64,000 nucleotides of DNA from Pelagovum pacificum. Its GTDB lineage: Bacteria > Pseudomonadota > Alphaproteobacteria > Rhodobacterales > Rhodobacteraceae. Under the pieces are notes generated by a model that searched no databases, was not told the DNA's origin, and worked only from the letters and a program-made list of their open reading frames with translations. The DNA lies in assembly GCF_016134045.1 (NCBI RefSeq), contig NZ_CP065915.1, positions 2,732,501-2,796,500 of the forward strand, written 5' to 3'. How positions within the stretch are numbered: the stretch's first letter is position 1; the number at the start of each line of letters is the position of its first letter. Below, one piece after another: positions 8,821-16,671 of this stretch. The position numbers and the translations under genes are program-made.

Positions 8821-9681
8821 ATGAAAGAGCGAATTGACCCGCTGATCGCCGAGCGCGCGCCCTGGCTGTTTAGCGACAGACCCGGTGTGCGGGTCGCGCG
8901 TCAACTTCTGAACCGTGCCCTGTCCTACGACAAGACGATCTCGATCGCCCATCGCTATCGCGACATGTCGAGTGTCGAACTTATGTACGATCTCGGACAG
9001 ATGCTCGCGCAGGATTTCGAGGGTCACGGCCTCACCAACATTCCTCGTCACGGACCGGCGCTGATCGTCGCGAACCATCCCACGGGCATCGCCGACGGGA
9101 TCATGATGCAGCATATGCTGAAAAAAGTCCGCGACGACGCCTACTTCTATGCCAACCGCGACATCCTTCGCGTGCTCCCGCAGATGGAGAATTTCATCGC
9201 GCCCGTCGAGTGGCGGCAGGAGAAGCGCAGCCACGGCAAGACCCGTGAGACGATGGCCTTCACCCGCCAGGCGGTAAGCGAAGGCCGGCTCGGTGTGATC
9301 TTCCCGTCCGGCCGGCTGGCCAAGCGGCGCGGATTGCGCCTGCACGAGCGGCCCTGGATGGCCTCGGCGGCGATGCTGGCGCGCAAGTTCGAGCTGCCGG
9401 TGATTCCGGTCCATATCCGGGCACGCAACTCGATCCTGTTCTACATGTTCGACCTGCTGCACCCGACGCTGCGGGACATCACTCTGTTCCACGAGACGCT
9501 GAACAAGGCGCGGCAGCCCTACCGGATCACGGTGGGCGAGCCGATTTCGCCCAAGGCGCTGCCGGCGAATTCCGAAGACGGGATCGAGATGCTGCGCAAG
9601 GCGACGCTGGCGCTTGGCGGGGAAGACGCGCCGACGGTCAGCCTCGTGCGGGCGACGCGCCGGCCTCTCGTCCGGTTCTAG
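8821..9681 (+). CDS. PlsC-like lysophospholipid acyltransferase
   Basis: A glycerolipid acyltransferase of the PlsC superfamily. The acyltransfer motif NHPTGIADG (N-H-x4-D, His at about 86) and the later block GVIFPSGRLAKRRG correspond to motifs I and III; a role in membrane lipid or lipid A-like acylation at the inner membrane is expected. I start at 8821 (MKERIDPL, 286 residues) because the extra 20 residues from an upstream ATG at 8761 look non-conserved and basic; neither start has a strong ribosome site, so the longer form remains possible. The gene ends 70 bp before a strong terminator. Confidence 0.82.
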   Translation: MKERIDPLIAERAPWLFSDRPGVRVARQLLNRALSYDKTISIAHRYRDMSSVELMYDLGQMLAQDFEGHGLTNIPRHGPALIVANHPTGIADGIMMQHMLKKVRDDAYFYANRDILRVLPQMENFIAPVEWRQEKRSHGKTRETMAFTRQAVSEGRLGVIFPSGRLAKRRGLRLHERPWMASAAMLARKFELPVIPVHIRARNSILFYMFDLLHPTLRDITLFHETLNKARQPYRITVGEPISPKALPANSEDGIEMLRKATLALGGEDAPTVSLVRATRRPLVRF

Positions 9682-9687
9682 GCACCC

Positions 9688-9822
9688 GTCCGGTAGCGGA
9701 CAGCCGTCCTAAAACGGACCGGCGTCCCGGTCCGGACAGACTGAACGACAAACGCCCGTTTCCGGTCATATCTCCGGAAACGGGCGTTCTTGTTTCATGG
9801 GACCCTGTCCGGCACCGGACAG
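9688..9822. repeat. Cluster of four inverted repeats built on GTCCGG
   Basis: Four hairpins follow each other between the convergent acyltransferase and transglycosylase genes: GTCCG/CGGAC (9688-9701), GGACCGG/CCGGTCC (9716-9733), the 15-bp terminator stem (9751-9788), and CTGTCCGG/CCGGACAG (9805-9822). Three of them share the core TCCGG(A), and the hexamer GGACAG recurs next to them. They may be a REP-like palindromic unit in decay or stacked terminators. Confidence 0.5.
9751..9795. terminator. Strong bidirectional intrinsic terminator
   Basis: A perfect 15-bp stem (9751-9765 with 9774-9788) around an 8-nt loop, followed by CTTGTTT on the plus side and TGTCGTT on the minus side. It lies between two convergent genes and can end both transcripts. 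Confidence 0.8.
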
Positions 9823-9831
9823 ATGTCCGCC

Positions 9832-10689
9832 TCACTCGTAGTAGGCGGGAGCGCTCATGGTCGAGAAGGTCGGAACACTGACCTGCTCGGGCCGCATCTC
9901 GGGACGCAGGCTGACCATCACGGCAGCGTTGGAGGTGCAGTAATCCTGCTCCCGCGTCCAGGCCGTCATCTCGTCGATGACCCAGCCGTGGGTCATGGGG
10001 CCCCAGTCGGCGGCAACGCCACGGCGACCGCCGGCGATCGCGTTATCGCGCTCCACGGTGTAGGCCATGATGCGCACTGCGCAGGACAGGTTGTCGACCG
10101 GGTCTTTCAGGGCCTCGCCGGTGCTGGCGTAGCAATCGTAGTGACGTGCGGTCGTCGGGTAGATCTGGAGGAGGCCGAACCACTGGCCACCACCGCCGAC
10201 GACGTGGGGCACGTAGCGGCTTTCGTAGTAGGCGAGCGCGGACATCATGCCGACCCAGAAGGCACGACGCTCCTCGTCGGACTTGTTGGCGTAGCCGGGG
10301 CACCAGGCTTCGATGTCGCTCGGGATGATGTCCTCGAGCCCGTCGCCGTGGGCCTCGATCGCGGCCATCGCGGTACGGGTCCAGAGTTCGCCTTCCTCCG
10401 TCTCGTCCCACTTCGCGGCGGGCTGGTAGGTGGAGCGGACAGGCGGCAGGACCGGCGGCTCACCGAAGGTGACGGATACGCCGTTATATACGATCTGGCG
10501 CGGCTCTTCCTCGGCGCGCTCGGTCGCGGGACGCGACAGCGGGCGGACACCGGCGGGATAGGACGCGCCGATGACCTCGCTCAGCGGGTCGGCGGCCAGT
10601 GTCTCTGTGACGGACGAATCGATGTCGGCCATGGCCTGGAGCGGAAGGCTCGCGGCGATGATCCCGGCTAGCAGGGAACGCATTTCCAT
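9832..10689 (-). CDS. Lytic transglycosylase SLT-fold protein, secreted
   Basis: A 285-residue exported protein: signal peptide of about 22 residues ending AMA, then a linker (about 23-100) and a transglycosylase SLT-like domain. Seen: SALAYYESRY with the presumed catalytic Glu followed by Ser, as in SLT family 1, then GGGGQWFGLLQIYPTTARHY, which fits the G-L-x-Q-I motif, and LSCAVRIMAY. It should cleave peptidoglycan glycan strands in the periplasm. It is a tandem paralogue of the next gene upstream (10764-11354), sharing the W-C-P-G-Y, GGGG-W-G-L, P-T-T-A-R and N-L-S-C-A-V-R-I blocks. Confidence 0.83.
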   Translation of the reverse strand: MEMRSLLAGIIAASLPLQAMADIDSSVTETLAADPLSEVIGASYPAGVRPLSRPATERAEEEPRQIVYNGVSVTFGEPPVLPPVRSTYQPAAKWDETEEGELWTRTAMAAIEAHGDGLEDIIPSDIEAWCPGYANKSDEERRAFWVGMMSALAYYESRYVPHVVGGGGQWFGLLQIYPTTARHYDCYASTGEALKDPVDNLSCAVRIMAYTVERDNAIAGGRRGVAADWGPMTHGWVIDEMTAWTREQDYCTSNAAVMVSLRPEMRPEQVSVPTFSTMSAPAYYE

Positions 10690-10763
10690 GTCTCTCCTTT
10701 TCGATGCCGGCGCCCCGCCCCGCCGGCAATCCTTGTCTTCATCGGGCGCTCAGGCCCGGATAA

Positions 10764-11354
10764 TCATTGAATTTCAGAACCTTGCGACGGTGCGCAATAG
10801 GCTTGCTGGCTCACCCAGTCGCGCATCTCGGCACGCTTGCTGGACGAGTGGAACGGGCCCCAGTCCCGCATGCCGCGGCTGACGGTGCCGTAGCGGGCGA
10901 CCTGGCGGGTCGCGATGCGCACCGCGCAGGACAGGTTGGCCGCGCCATCGCGCAACGCCGACCCGCTGGTCGCCTGGCAGCCGTAGCCGCGCGCCGTGGT
11001 TGGGTCGATCTGCACGAGGCCGTACCAGCGGCCGCCACCACCGACAGCGTCGGGGTTCCACGTGCTCTCATGCTCGGCGAGGGCCGACAGCAGGCCTGTC
11101 CAGAACGCCGCCCGCTCATCGCGGGAGGCCGTGGCGTATCCCGGGCACCAGCCCTCGATGTCGCCGGGCATCATGTCCGCCAGCGACGTTTCGTGACGAT
11201 CCATCGCCGCGAAGGATGCGGCGGTCCACGTGGCCGCTTCGGGCCGGTGGTCCCAACGCATGGCGGGAACGTAGGGTTCGGGTTCGGGAGTTGGTTGCAC
11301 GGTGGCACAGGCGGTCAGCGCGGAAAGCGCGAGAGCAAGCAGCGGCAAACGCAT
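10764..11354 (-). CDS. Lytic transglycosylase SLT-fold lipoprotein (paralogue)
   Basis: A 196-residue lipoprotein: MRLPLLALALSALTAC gives a signal peptide with lipobox LTAC and Cys at 16. I chose the ATG at 11354 because the alternative 4 codons upstream would add acidic residues before the signal peptide; the frame remains open much further upstream, but over a plus-strand gene. The SLT-like domain has SALAEHESTWNPDAVGGGG with the presumed catalytic Glu, then RWYGLVQIDPTTARGYG, and a C-terminal WVSQQAYC. It would act on peptidoglycan while anchored in a membrane. The adjacent gene 9832-10689 encodes a soluble version, so the pair arose by tandem duplication. Confidence 0.82.
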   Translation of the reverse strand: MRLPLLALALSALTACATVQPTPEPEPYVPAMRWDHRPEAATWTAASFAAMDRHETSLADMMPGDIEGWCPGYATASRDERAAFWTGLLSALAEHESTWNPDAVGGGGRWYGLVQIDPTTARGYGCQATSGSALRDGAANLSCAVRIATRQVARYGTVSRGMRDWGPFHSSSKRAEMRDWVSQQAYCAPSQGSEIQ

Positions 11355-11552
11355 GAATTCGTCCATAGGCAGCACCGGGGCCCCTCGCCCGGCACAGAGC
11401 GTTTGCCCTCTCGGGCTCCATGAATCGAGTCGAACGAGTCCAGATCGGCGAATCTTTGCCGCCGTCAAGATGGGAACGCCAAGATACGGACCGATTGATG
11501 CCAGATTTTGTGTCCATGCATCACCTGAACGCAACGAAGTCGTGACACGCTC

Positions 11553-12866
11553 ATGCGCCAGGACAAAACGACCCCGAATCCCGGCCATATCCTCAAGACG
11601 GGGACGGCCCTCCTGCGTTCGGCGGGCCGTCATTCCGCGCGGATCGCCGGGGATGCGCTCGACAAGTCGGGGCTCGTCGATCGGCTGAAGGCGACACCGA
11701 TCTGGACGATGAACAGCAACCGCGTGAGACGGCGGCGGCTGGAGCGGTTGGAACTCACCTTCATCGACCTGCCCGCGACACGCCGCGAAGTGGCCGAGAT
11801 CGAGACGGAGGCGGCCGCCCTCGCCCGATCCGCCGCGTGGAGCGACCTTGCCGACATGCTGCAGGACTTCGAGGATATCCGCAGCGACGCACCCGGCCTG
11901 CTGCGCCTGTACGACAGCTGCGCGACCGCTGCGCGAATGGCGCTGGCCGACGATATCGCACCGCCCGACGACCTGACGCTCGCGCCGGTCGCCGGTATCG
12001 CGGACCCGACCCTGGACGAGCTCGAGGGCGCGCATGTCCGCGACCGATCAAACCACATCCTCGCGGCGCTGGCCGCCCGCGCCCATATCGACGCCGCCTG
12101 GTATCACCGGTCCGGCTCCGCAGACGCCGAGATCCCCGACGAGCGGTGGGAGGCGATGCGCCTGCACTACGACCGTGCGGCGCAGATTTTGGCCGAATTC
12201 GACCCACACACCCACAATTCGCCGCTCCTGGCCGAGGCTTTCTATTTCCTGGCGCTCGATGCCGAAGACCCGGCGTCGGCGCTGCATCGGGCGTTCGAGA
12301 CCTGGACCGACCTCGATCCGGCGAACGTCACACCGTACCTGACGCACGGCTTCCACCTGCTGCCCCGCTGGGGCGGCAGTTACGAACATCTGCACGGCGA
12401 AGCGGCCTGCAGCGCGCGAAACACGAAGGAACTGCTTGGCGGGGGCGCCTACACGGCGTTCCACGTGATCGCCCTGCTGCGCGACGACGAGGCGATTGCC
12501 GGGCTCGACGTCGACCGTTTCGTCGACGGGCTGCACGACCTGCTCGACTACGACCTGAACGATCCGGACACGGCCAACAACTTCGCCGGGATGCTCTACG
12601 CGGTGTCAAAGCCGCGGCTGCCGGGGCCGGAGACGCCAGCCGACTCGCCCGCGCCCCGGCGCCGCGAAGAGATGCGCGAGGCATTGCGAGAGTTCATCGA
12701 CCTCCGACTCGGGGGCCTCCGCGCCGATGCCTGGGGGGAGCCCGGCGATGCCGAAGCCGCGCTGGCCGATCTGTTCGCAGAACAGCTCGACGCCGGGAAC
12801 CGGCTGATCCTCGACAAGCACGGCCTCCGGTTCGAGCCGTTGAAGCCGCCGCCCGAACAGGCCTGA
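11553..12866 (+). CDS. Hypothetical protein, alpha-helical, unknown function
   Basis: A 437-residue protein I do not recognise. It is soluble, rich in Ala, Leu, Asp and Arg and appears all-helical, with stretches such as AEAFYFLALDAEDPASALHRAF that look like tetratricopeptide-type helix pairs but without a clear repeat. No signal peptide, membrane segment or catalytic motif stands out. Codon use matches the neighbouring core genes, so it is likely a real lineage gene. It reads toward gatB, 75 bp away, and could share its transcript. Confidence 0.7.
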   Translation: MRQDKTTPNPGHILKTGTALLRSAGRHSARIAGDALDKSGLVDRLKATPIWTMNSNRVRRRRLERLELTFIDLPATRREVAEIETEAAALARSAAWSDLADMLQDFEDIRSDAPGLLRLYDSCATAARMALADDIAPPDDLTLAPVAGIADPTLDELEGAHVRDRSNHILAALAARAHIDAAWYHRSGSADAEIPDERWEAMRLHYDRAAQILAEFDPHTHNSPLLAEAFYFLALDAEDPASALHRAFETWTDLDPANVTPYLTHGFHLLPRWGGSYEHLHGEAACSARNTKELLGGGAYTAFHVIALLRDDEAIAGLDVDRFVDGLHDLLDYDLNDPDTANNFAGMLYAVSKPRLPGPETPADSPAPRRREEMREALREFIDLRLGGLRADAWGEPGDAEAALADLFAEQLDAGNRLILDKHGLRFEPLKPPPEQA

Positions 12867-12941
12867 CGCGCCACTCCGCTTGCCCCGCGCGCGCCCTCGG
12901 CCTAGAACGCGCGCTGAAGCTTTCGCGAACGGAGTCCGACG

Positions 12942-14450
12942 ATGCTCGACCTCACCTATGAACCCCCGAAGCCCAAGGTGATCCAGGGCGCCACCGGCGA
13001 CTGGGAGCTGGTCATCGGACTGGAGGTTCATGCGCAGGTCGCCTCGAAGGCCAAGCTGTTCTCCGGCGCCTCGACCCGGTTCGGGGCAGAGCCGAACTCC
13101 AACGTCGCCTTCGTGGATGCCGGGATGCCCGGTATGCTGCCGGTCATCAACGAGGGCTGCGTCGCCCTGGCGGTGAAGACCGGTCTCGGCCTCAAGGCGC
13201 AGATCAACCTGATGAGCGCCTTCGACCGCAAGAACTACTTCTACCCGGACCTGCCGCAGGGCTACCAGATCAGCCAGCTCTACCACCCGATCGTGGGCGA
13301 GGGCGAAGTGCTGGTGGACATGGAGCCCGGAGTCGCCCGGCTGGTGCGGATCGAGCGCATCCACCTCGAGCAGGACGCCGGCAAGTCGATCCACGACATG
13401 GACCCGAACATGTCCTTCGTGGATCTCAACCGCACCGGTGTGGCGCTGATGGAGATCGTCTCCCGCCCCGACATCCGTGGGCCCGAGGAAGCCGCTGCCT
13501 ACGTCGGCAAGCTGCGCCAGATCCTGCGCTACCTCGGCACCTGCGACGGCAACATGCAGAACGGCAACCTGCGGGCGGACGTCAACGTCTCCGTCTGCCG
13601 GCCGGGCGATTACGAGAAATACCAGGAGAGCCAGGATTTCTCGCACCTCGGCACGCGCTGCGAGATCAAGAACATGAACTCCATGCGCTTCATCCAGGCC
13701 GCCATCGACTTCGAGGCGCGCCGCCAGATCGCCATCCTCGAGGACGGCGGCAAGGTGGAGCAGGAAACCCGCCTCTACGATCCCGACAAGAACGAGACGC
13801 GCTCGATGCGGTCCAAGGAAGAGGCGCACGACTATCGCTACTTCCCATGCCCCGACCTTCTGCCGCTCGAGATCGAGCAGGGATGGGTGGACGAGATCGG
13901 CGCCGACATGCCCGAGCTTCCCGACGAGAAGCGCGCGCGGTTCGTCACGCAGTACGGCATGACCGAATATGACGCCTCCGTGCTGACCGCCGAGATCGAC
14001 CTCGCCAACTATTTCGAGGCAAGCGTCGGCGGCGGCGATGGCAAGAAGGCCGCGAACTGGGTCATCAACGAGGTCCTGGGCCGCGCCAACAAGGCCGAGG
14101 TCGCGCCCGCCGAGCTGGTGAAGCCGGAAGCGAACGCCGAGATCCTCGCGCTCGTCGCGTCCGACGCGATCTCCACCAAGATCGCCAAGGACGTTCTGGA
14201 AAAGCATATCGAGACCGGCAAGAGCCCGAACCAGATCGTCGAGGAAGAGGGTCTGAAACAAGTCACCGACACCGGCGCGATCGAGGCCGCGGTGGACGAG
14301 GTCATCGCCAACAACCCCGACCAGGTCGAGAAGGCGAAAGCCAATCCGAAGCTGGCCGGCTGGTTCGTCGGTCAGGTGATGAAGGCCACTGGCGGCAAGG
14401 CGAATCCGAAGGCCGTCAATGAACTAGTGAGCGCGAAACTCGGCCTCTGA
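12942..14450 (+). CDS. gatB: Asp-tRNA(Asn)/Glu-tRNA(Gln) amidotransferase subunit B
   Basis: Subunit B of GatCAB, which turns Glu-tRNA(Gln) and Asp-tRNA(Asn) into the amidated forms. At 502 residues it has the usual length. The N-terminal catalytic domain starts [22 protein letters not shown] and contains DFNR-like [19 protein letters not shown] and the block [18 protein letters not shown]; the C-terminal YqeY-like tail (about 400-502) carries [25 protein letters not shown], which binds tRNA. gatA and gatC are not in the window. It starts 75 bp after the preceding gene; the ribosome site is weak (GAACGGAG). Confidence 0.97.
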   Translation: MLDLTYEPPKPKVIQGATGDWELVIGLEVHAQVASKAKLFSGASTRFGAEPNSNVAFVDAGMPGMLPVINEGCVALAVKTGLGLKAQINLMSAFDRKNYFYPDLPQGYQISQLYHPIVGEGEVLVDMEPGVARLVRIERIHLEQDAGKSIHDMDPNMSFVDLNRTGVALMEIVSRPDIRGPEEAAAYVGKLRQILRYLGTCDGNMQNGNLRADVNVSVCRPGDYEKYQESQDFSHLGTRCEIKNMNSMRFIQAAIDFEARRQIAILEDGGKVEQETRLYDPDKNETRSMRSKEEAHDYRYFPCPDLLPLEIEQGWVDEIGADMPELPDEKRARFVTQYGMTEYDASVLTAEIDLANYFEASVGGGDGKKAANWVINEVLGRANKAEVAPAELVKPEANAEILALVASDAISTKIAKDVLEKHIETGKSPNQIVEEEGLKQVTDTGAIEAAVDEVIANNPDQVEKAKANPKLAGWFVGQVMKATGGKANPKAVNELVSAKLGL

Positions 14451-14462
14451 AGGCCGGGTGAC

Positions 14463-14487
14463 GGCCGGAAACAATCGGTTTCCGGCC
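14463..14487 (+). terminator. Hairpin after gatB, possible terminator
   Basis: A perfect 10-bp stem GGCCGGAAAC/GTTTCCGGCC around loop AATCG lies 12 bp after the gatB stop. It has no T-run, so termination would need Rho or the hairpin may act in mRNA stability. Confidence 0.5.
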
Positions 14488-14719
14488 CGCGATTCCATCC
14501 GATTTACCCAAGGAAAGCTCCGCCCAGCCCCTCTGCTGATAAATTCAGCAGATGCCGACCCCTTGTTTTCAAGGCTTTGCGCGCCGCAGGCTACTGGAAT
14601 CCGGGACATTTCCCGGCTCTTTGTGAGGATTGTGGCGGGAAGGTGTCCCAATTGTGGCGTCACGCTTCCGCGACTCGCCGGCGATTGATAATATTTCGTT
14701 GCCGACTGGGGGGTTGGGG

Positions 14720-15526
14720 ATGACACATTACGAATACAAGGTTGTGGCCGCGCCGAAGCGTGGCACTCGTGCCAAGGGGCTGAGGACAAGCGAGGCCCGC
14801 AACGCGAACGCTCTTGAACTGCTGATGAACGAATACGGGGCCGACGGCTGGGAATTCCAGCGCTCCGACACGCTGCCTTTCGATGAGCGCACCGGTCTCA
14901 CGTCGCGCGAGACGCAGTTTCAGACCTTCCTCGTTTTCCGCCGCCTCGCGGTAGCCGCCGAGGTCAGGGGCACCGGCACCGACGGCTACACGATGACCGC
15001 ACCCGTGCAGGTCGCAGAGTCGTCCGGCACGATCACCAGCCTGCGCGACTATTGGAACGCCTCGGCGGAGATCGAGGAGATGACCAGCGAACCGGCCATC
15101 AGTACCGCGCTGGCGACGCGCGCCGCCATGCGTCGCCCGGCCCCTGCCCGGCTGGTCGAGTCTGAGACATCACCGGCCACAGAGCCCGCGGCACCGCAAC
15201 CGACGCTGATCGCCTCCGAAGCGGAGCCCACGCTCGCTCTCGCGCCCGATCCGACGCCGGAGCCGCTGCCGGTCACCGCGCCGGTGCAGGCCCGGCCGCT
15301 GCTGGACGATCCCGCGACCGCGCTGGCCGAGGGCCGGACCTTCGACCGCCCGCCCTCGCGCATGTTGTTCCGGCTGGGCAAGCCGCAGGAGATGGTCGTC
15401 CGGCGCCCTGACCCAACCGAAGCGCCCGTGGAGTCGACGCCTGTGGTGCCCGCGCGCCCGACCGGCGAGGCGCTCGCGCGTGCCTTCCGCGAAGGGGCGG
15501 CCATGGGACGTCACGCTGCCGAGTAA
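14720..15526 (+). CDS. DUF4177 domain protein with Pro/Ala-rich tail
   Basis: A 268-residue protein. Residues 1-80 (HYEYKVVAAPKRG, then LLMNEYGADGWEFQRSDTLP) resemble the small DUF4177 domain, whose function is unknown. The rest, about 120-268, is low-complexity, rich in Pro, Ala, Glu and Arg, and probably disordered. I set the start at the ATG at 14720, preceded by a G-rich ribosome site, rather than the in-frame ATG at 14630, whose added residues are not protein-like. It is monocistronic and lies downstream of gatB. Confidence 0.72.
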   Translation: MTHYEYKVVAAPKRGTRAKGLRTSEARNANALELLMNEYGADGWEFQRSDTLPFDERTGLTSRETQFQTFLVFRRLAVAAEVRGTGTDGYTMTAPVQVAESSGTITSLRDYWNASAEIEEMTSEPAISTALATRAAMRRPAPARLVESETSPATEPAAPQPTLIASEAEPTLALAPDPTPEPLPVTAPVQARPLLDDPATALAEGRTFDRPPSRMLFRLGKPQEMVVRRPDPTEAPVESTPVVPARPTGEALARAFREGAAMGRHAAE

Positions 15527-15606
15527 GGGCGCGAAACCATTGCAAACGGCGGGGTGGCGGCTAAGTATGTCCTACTCGAAACCTGACGTCTGCAAGTCCC
15601 GCCCGC

Positions 15607-16020
15607 ATGATCCGCTACGCCCTGAAATGCTCGGATGACCACCGCTTCGAAAGCTGGTTCCAGTCTGCCAGCGCCTTCGACCGGTTGAAGGACGCGGGGC
15701 ATGTCTCCTGCGCCGTCTGCGGCTCGGCCGAGGTGCAGAAGGACCTGATGGCCCCCTCCGTCAGCGAAGGCGGTGAGAAGCCGCTCTCGCGCCCCGCTTC
15801 TCTTGCTGAACAGGCAATGGCGGACCTGCGCCGCAAGGTCGAGGAAAGCTCGAGCTACGTCGGCAAGGACTTCGTGACAGAAGCCCGCGCCATGCACGAC
15901 GGCGAGAAACCGCACCGGTCTATCCACGGTGAAGCGAACCTCGCCGAGGCGAAGAAGCTGCTGGAGGATGGGGTCCCCGTCATGCCGCTTCCCTTCCGGC
16001 CGAAGCGCCAGTCGAACTGA
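15607..16020 (+). CDS. DUF1178 family protein
   Basis: A 137-residue small protein of DUF1178, common in alphaproteobacteria and of unknown function. The N-terminus MIRYALKCSDDHRFESWFQS and a Cys pair in VSCAVCGSAEVQKDLMAPSV are typical and suggest a zinc-binding ribbon (with Cys8 as a possible third ligand). The stop codon overlaps the start of the following SDR gene by one base, so the two are translationally coupled. Confidence 0.88.
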   Translation: MIRYALKCSDDHRFESWFQSASAFDRLKDAGHVSCAVCGSAEVQKDLMAPSVSEGGEKPLSRPASLAEQAMADLRRKVEESSSYVGKDFVTEARAMHDGEKPHRSIHGEANLAEAKKLLEDGVPVMPLPFRPKRQSN

Positions 16021-16658
16021 TGCGCGTGCTGGTCACAGGCGCGAGCCGCGGGATCGGAGCCGCCCTCCTCTTGGCCTACCGCGAGCGAGGGGACACCGCG
16101 CTTGGCACGTCGCGCAGCGGCGACGGCCTGATCCGGCTCGATGTGACCGACCCGGCGGCCTTCGCTGGCTTGCCCGGCGAGGTCGGCGACAGTCTCGACC
16201 TGCTGGTCTGCAACGCCGGGATCTTCCCGGACCGTCACGACGAGATCGACACCGGTTACGACGCGGCCAAGTGGGCCGACGTCTTCGCCACCAACGTCAC
16301 CGGTGCGTTCCTGACCGTTCAGACGCTGCTGCCGCAGCTGCGCGCCGCGAAGGGCAAGGTCGCCATCATCTCGAGCCAGATGGGCGCCTCCACCAAGGCC
16401 GGCGGTGACGCGCTGATCTACCGGGCATCCAAGGCGGCGTCGGCGAACCTCGCCCTGAACCTTTCCAAGTCCTTGAAACCCGACGGCATCGCCGTTGGCG
16501 CCTATCACCCCGGCTGGGTCAGCACCGACATGACCAGCCACAAGGGCGCGCTGCAACCGGAGGAGGCCGCGCAAGGCCTCGTCGCACGGTTCGACGCGCT
16601 CGATCTGGAAACGACCGGCTGTTTCATGACATGGGATGGCCAGCCACACCCGTTCTGA
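16020..16658 (+). CDS. SDR family oxidoreductase
   Basis: A 212-residue short-chain dehydrogenase/reductase. Nucleotide-binding motif VTGASRGIGAALLL near the start, NAG in LLVCNAGIFP, catalytic Ser in IISSQMG and YRASK as the Y-x3-K pair. It is shorter than classical members, as in the CsgA/sniffer-like group. The substrate is unknown. It overlaps the DUF1178 gene by one base and is followed after 13 bp by the PepF-type peptidase gene, so all three probably form one operon. Confidence 0.9.
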   Translation: MRVLVTGASRGIGAALLLAYRERGDTALGTSRSGDGLIRLDVTDPAAFAGLPGEVGDSLDLLVCNAGIFPDRHDEIDTGYDAAKWADVFATNVTGAFLTVQTLLPQLRAAKGKVAIISSQMGASTKAGGDALIYRASKAASANLALNLSKSLKPDGIAVGAYHPGWVSTDMTSHKGALQPEEAAQGLVARFDALDLETTGCFMTWDGQPHPF

Positions 16659-16671
16659 AGGAGCGACGACA

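Noticed and set aside
11355..12035. Long upstream extension of the transglycosylase lipoprotein frame
   Set aside because: The frame is open to 12035, but it would bury the clear lipoprotein signal peptide and overlap the plus-strand gene at 11553-12866.
12606..14261. 551-codon minus-strand frame opposite gatB
   Set aside because: gatB is certain on the plus strand; the antisense frame has a low-complexity His/Val/Asp/Gly-rich shadow composition.
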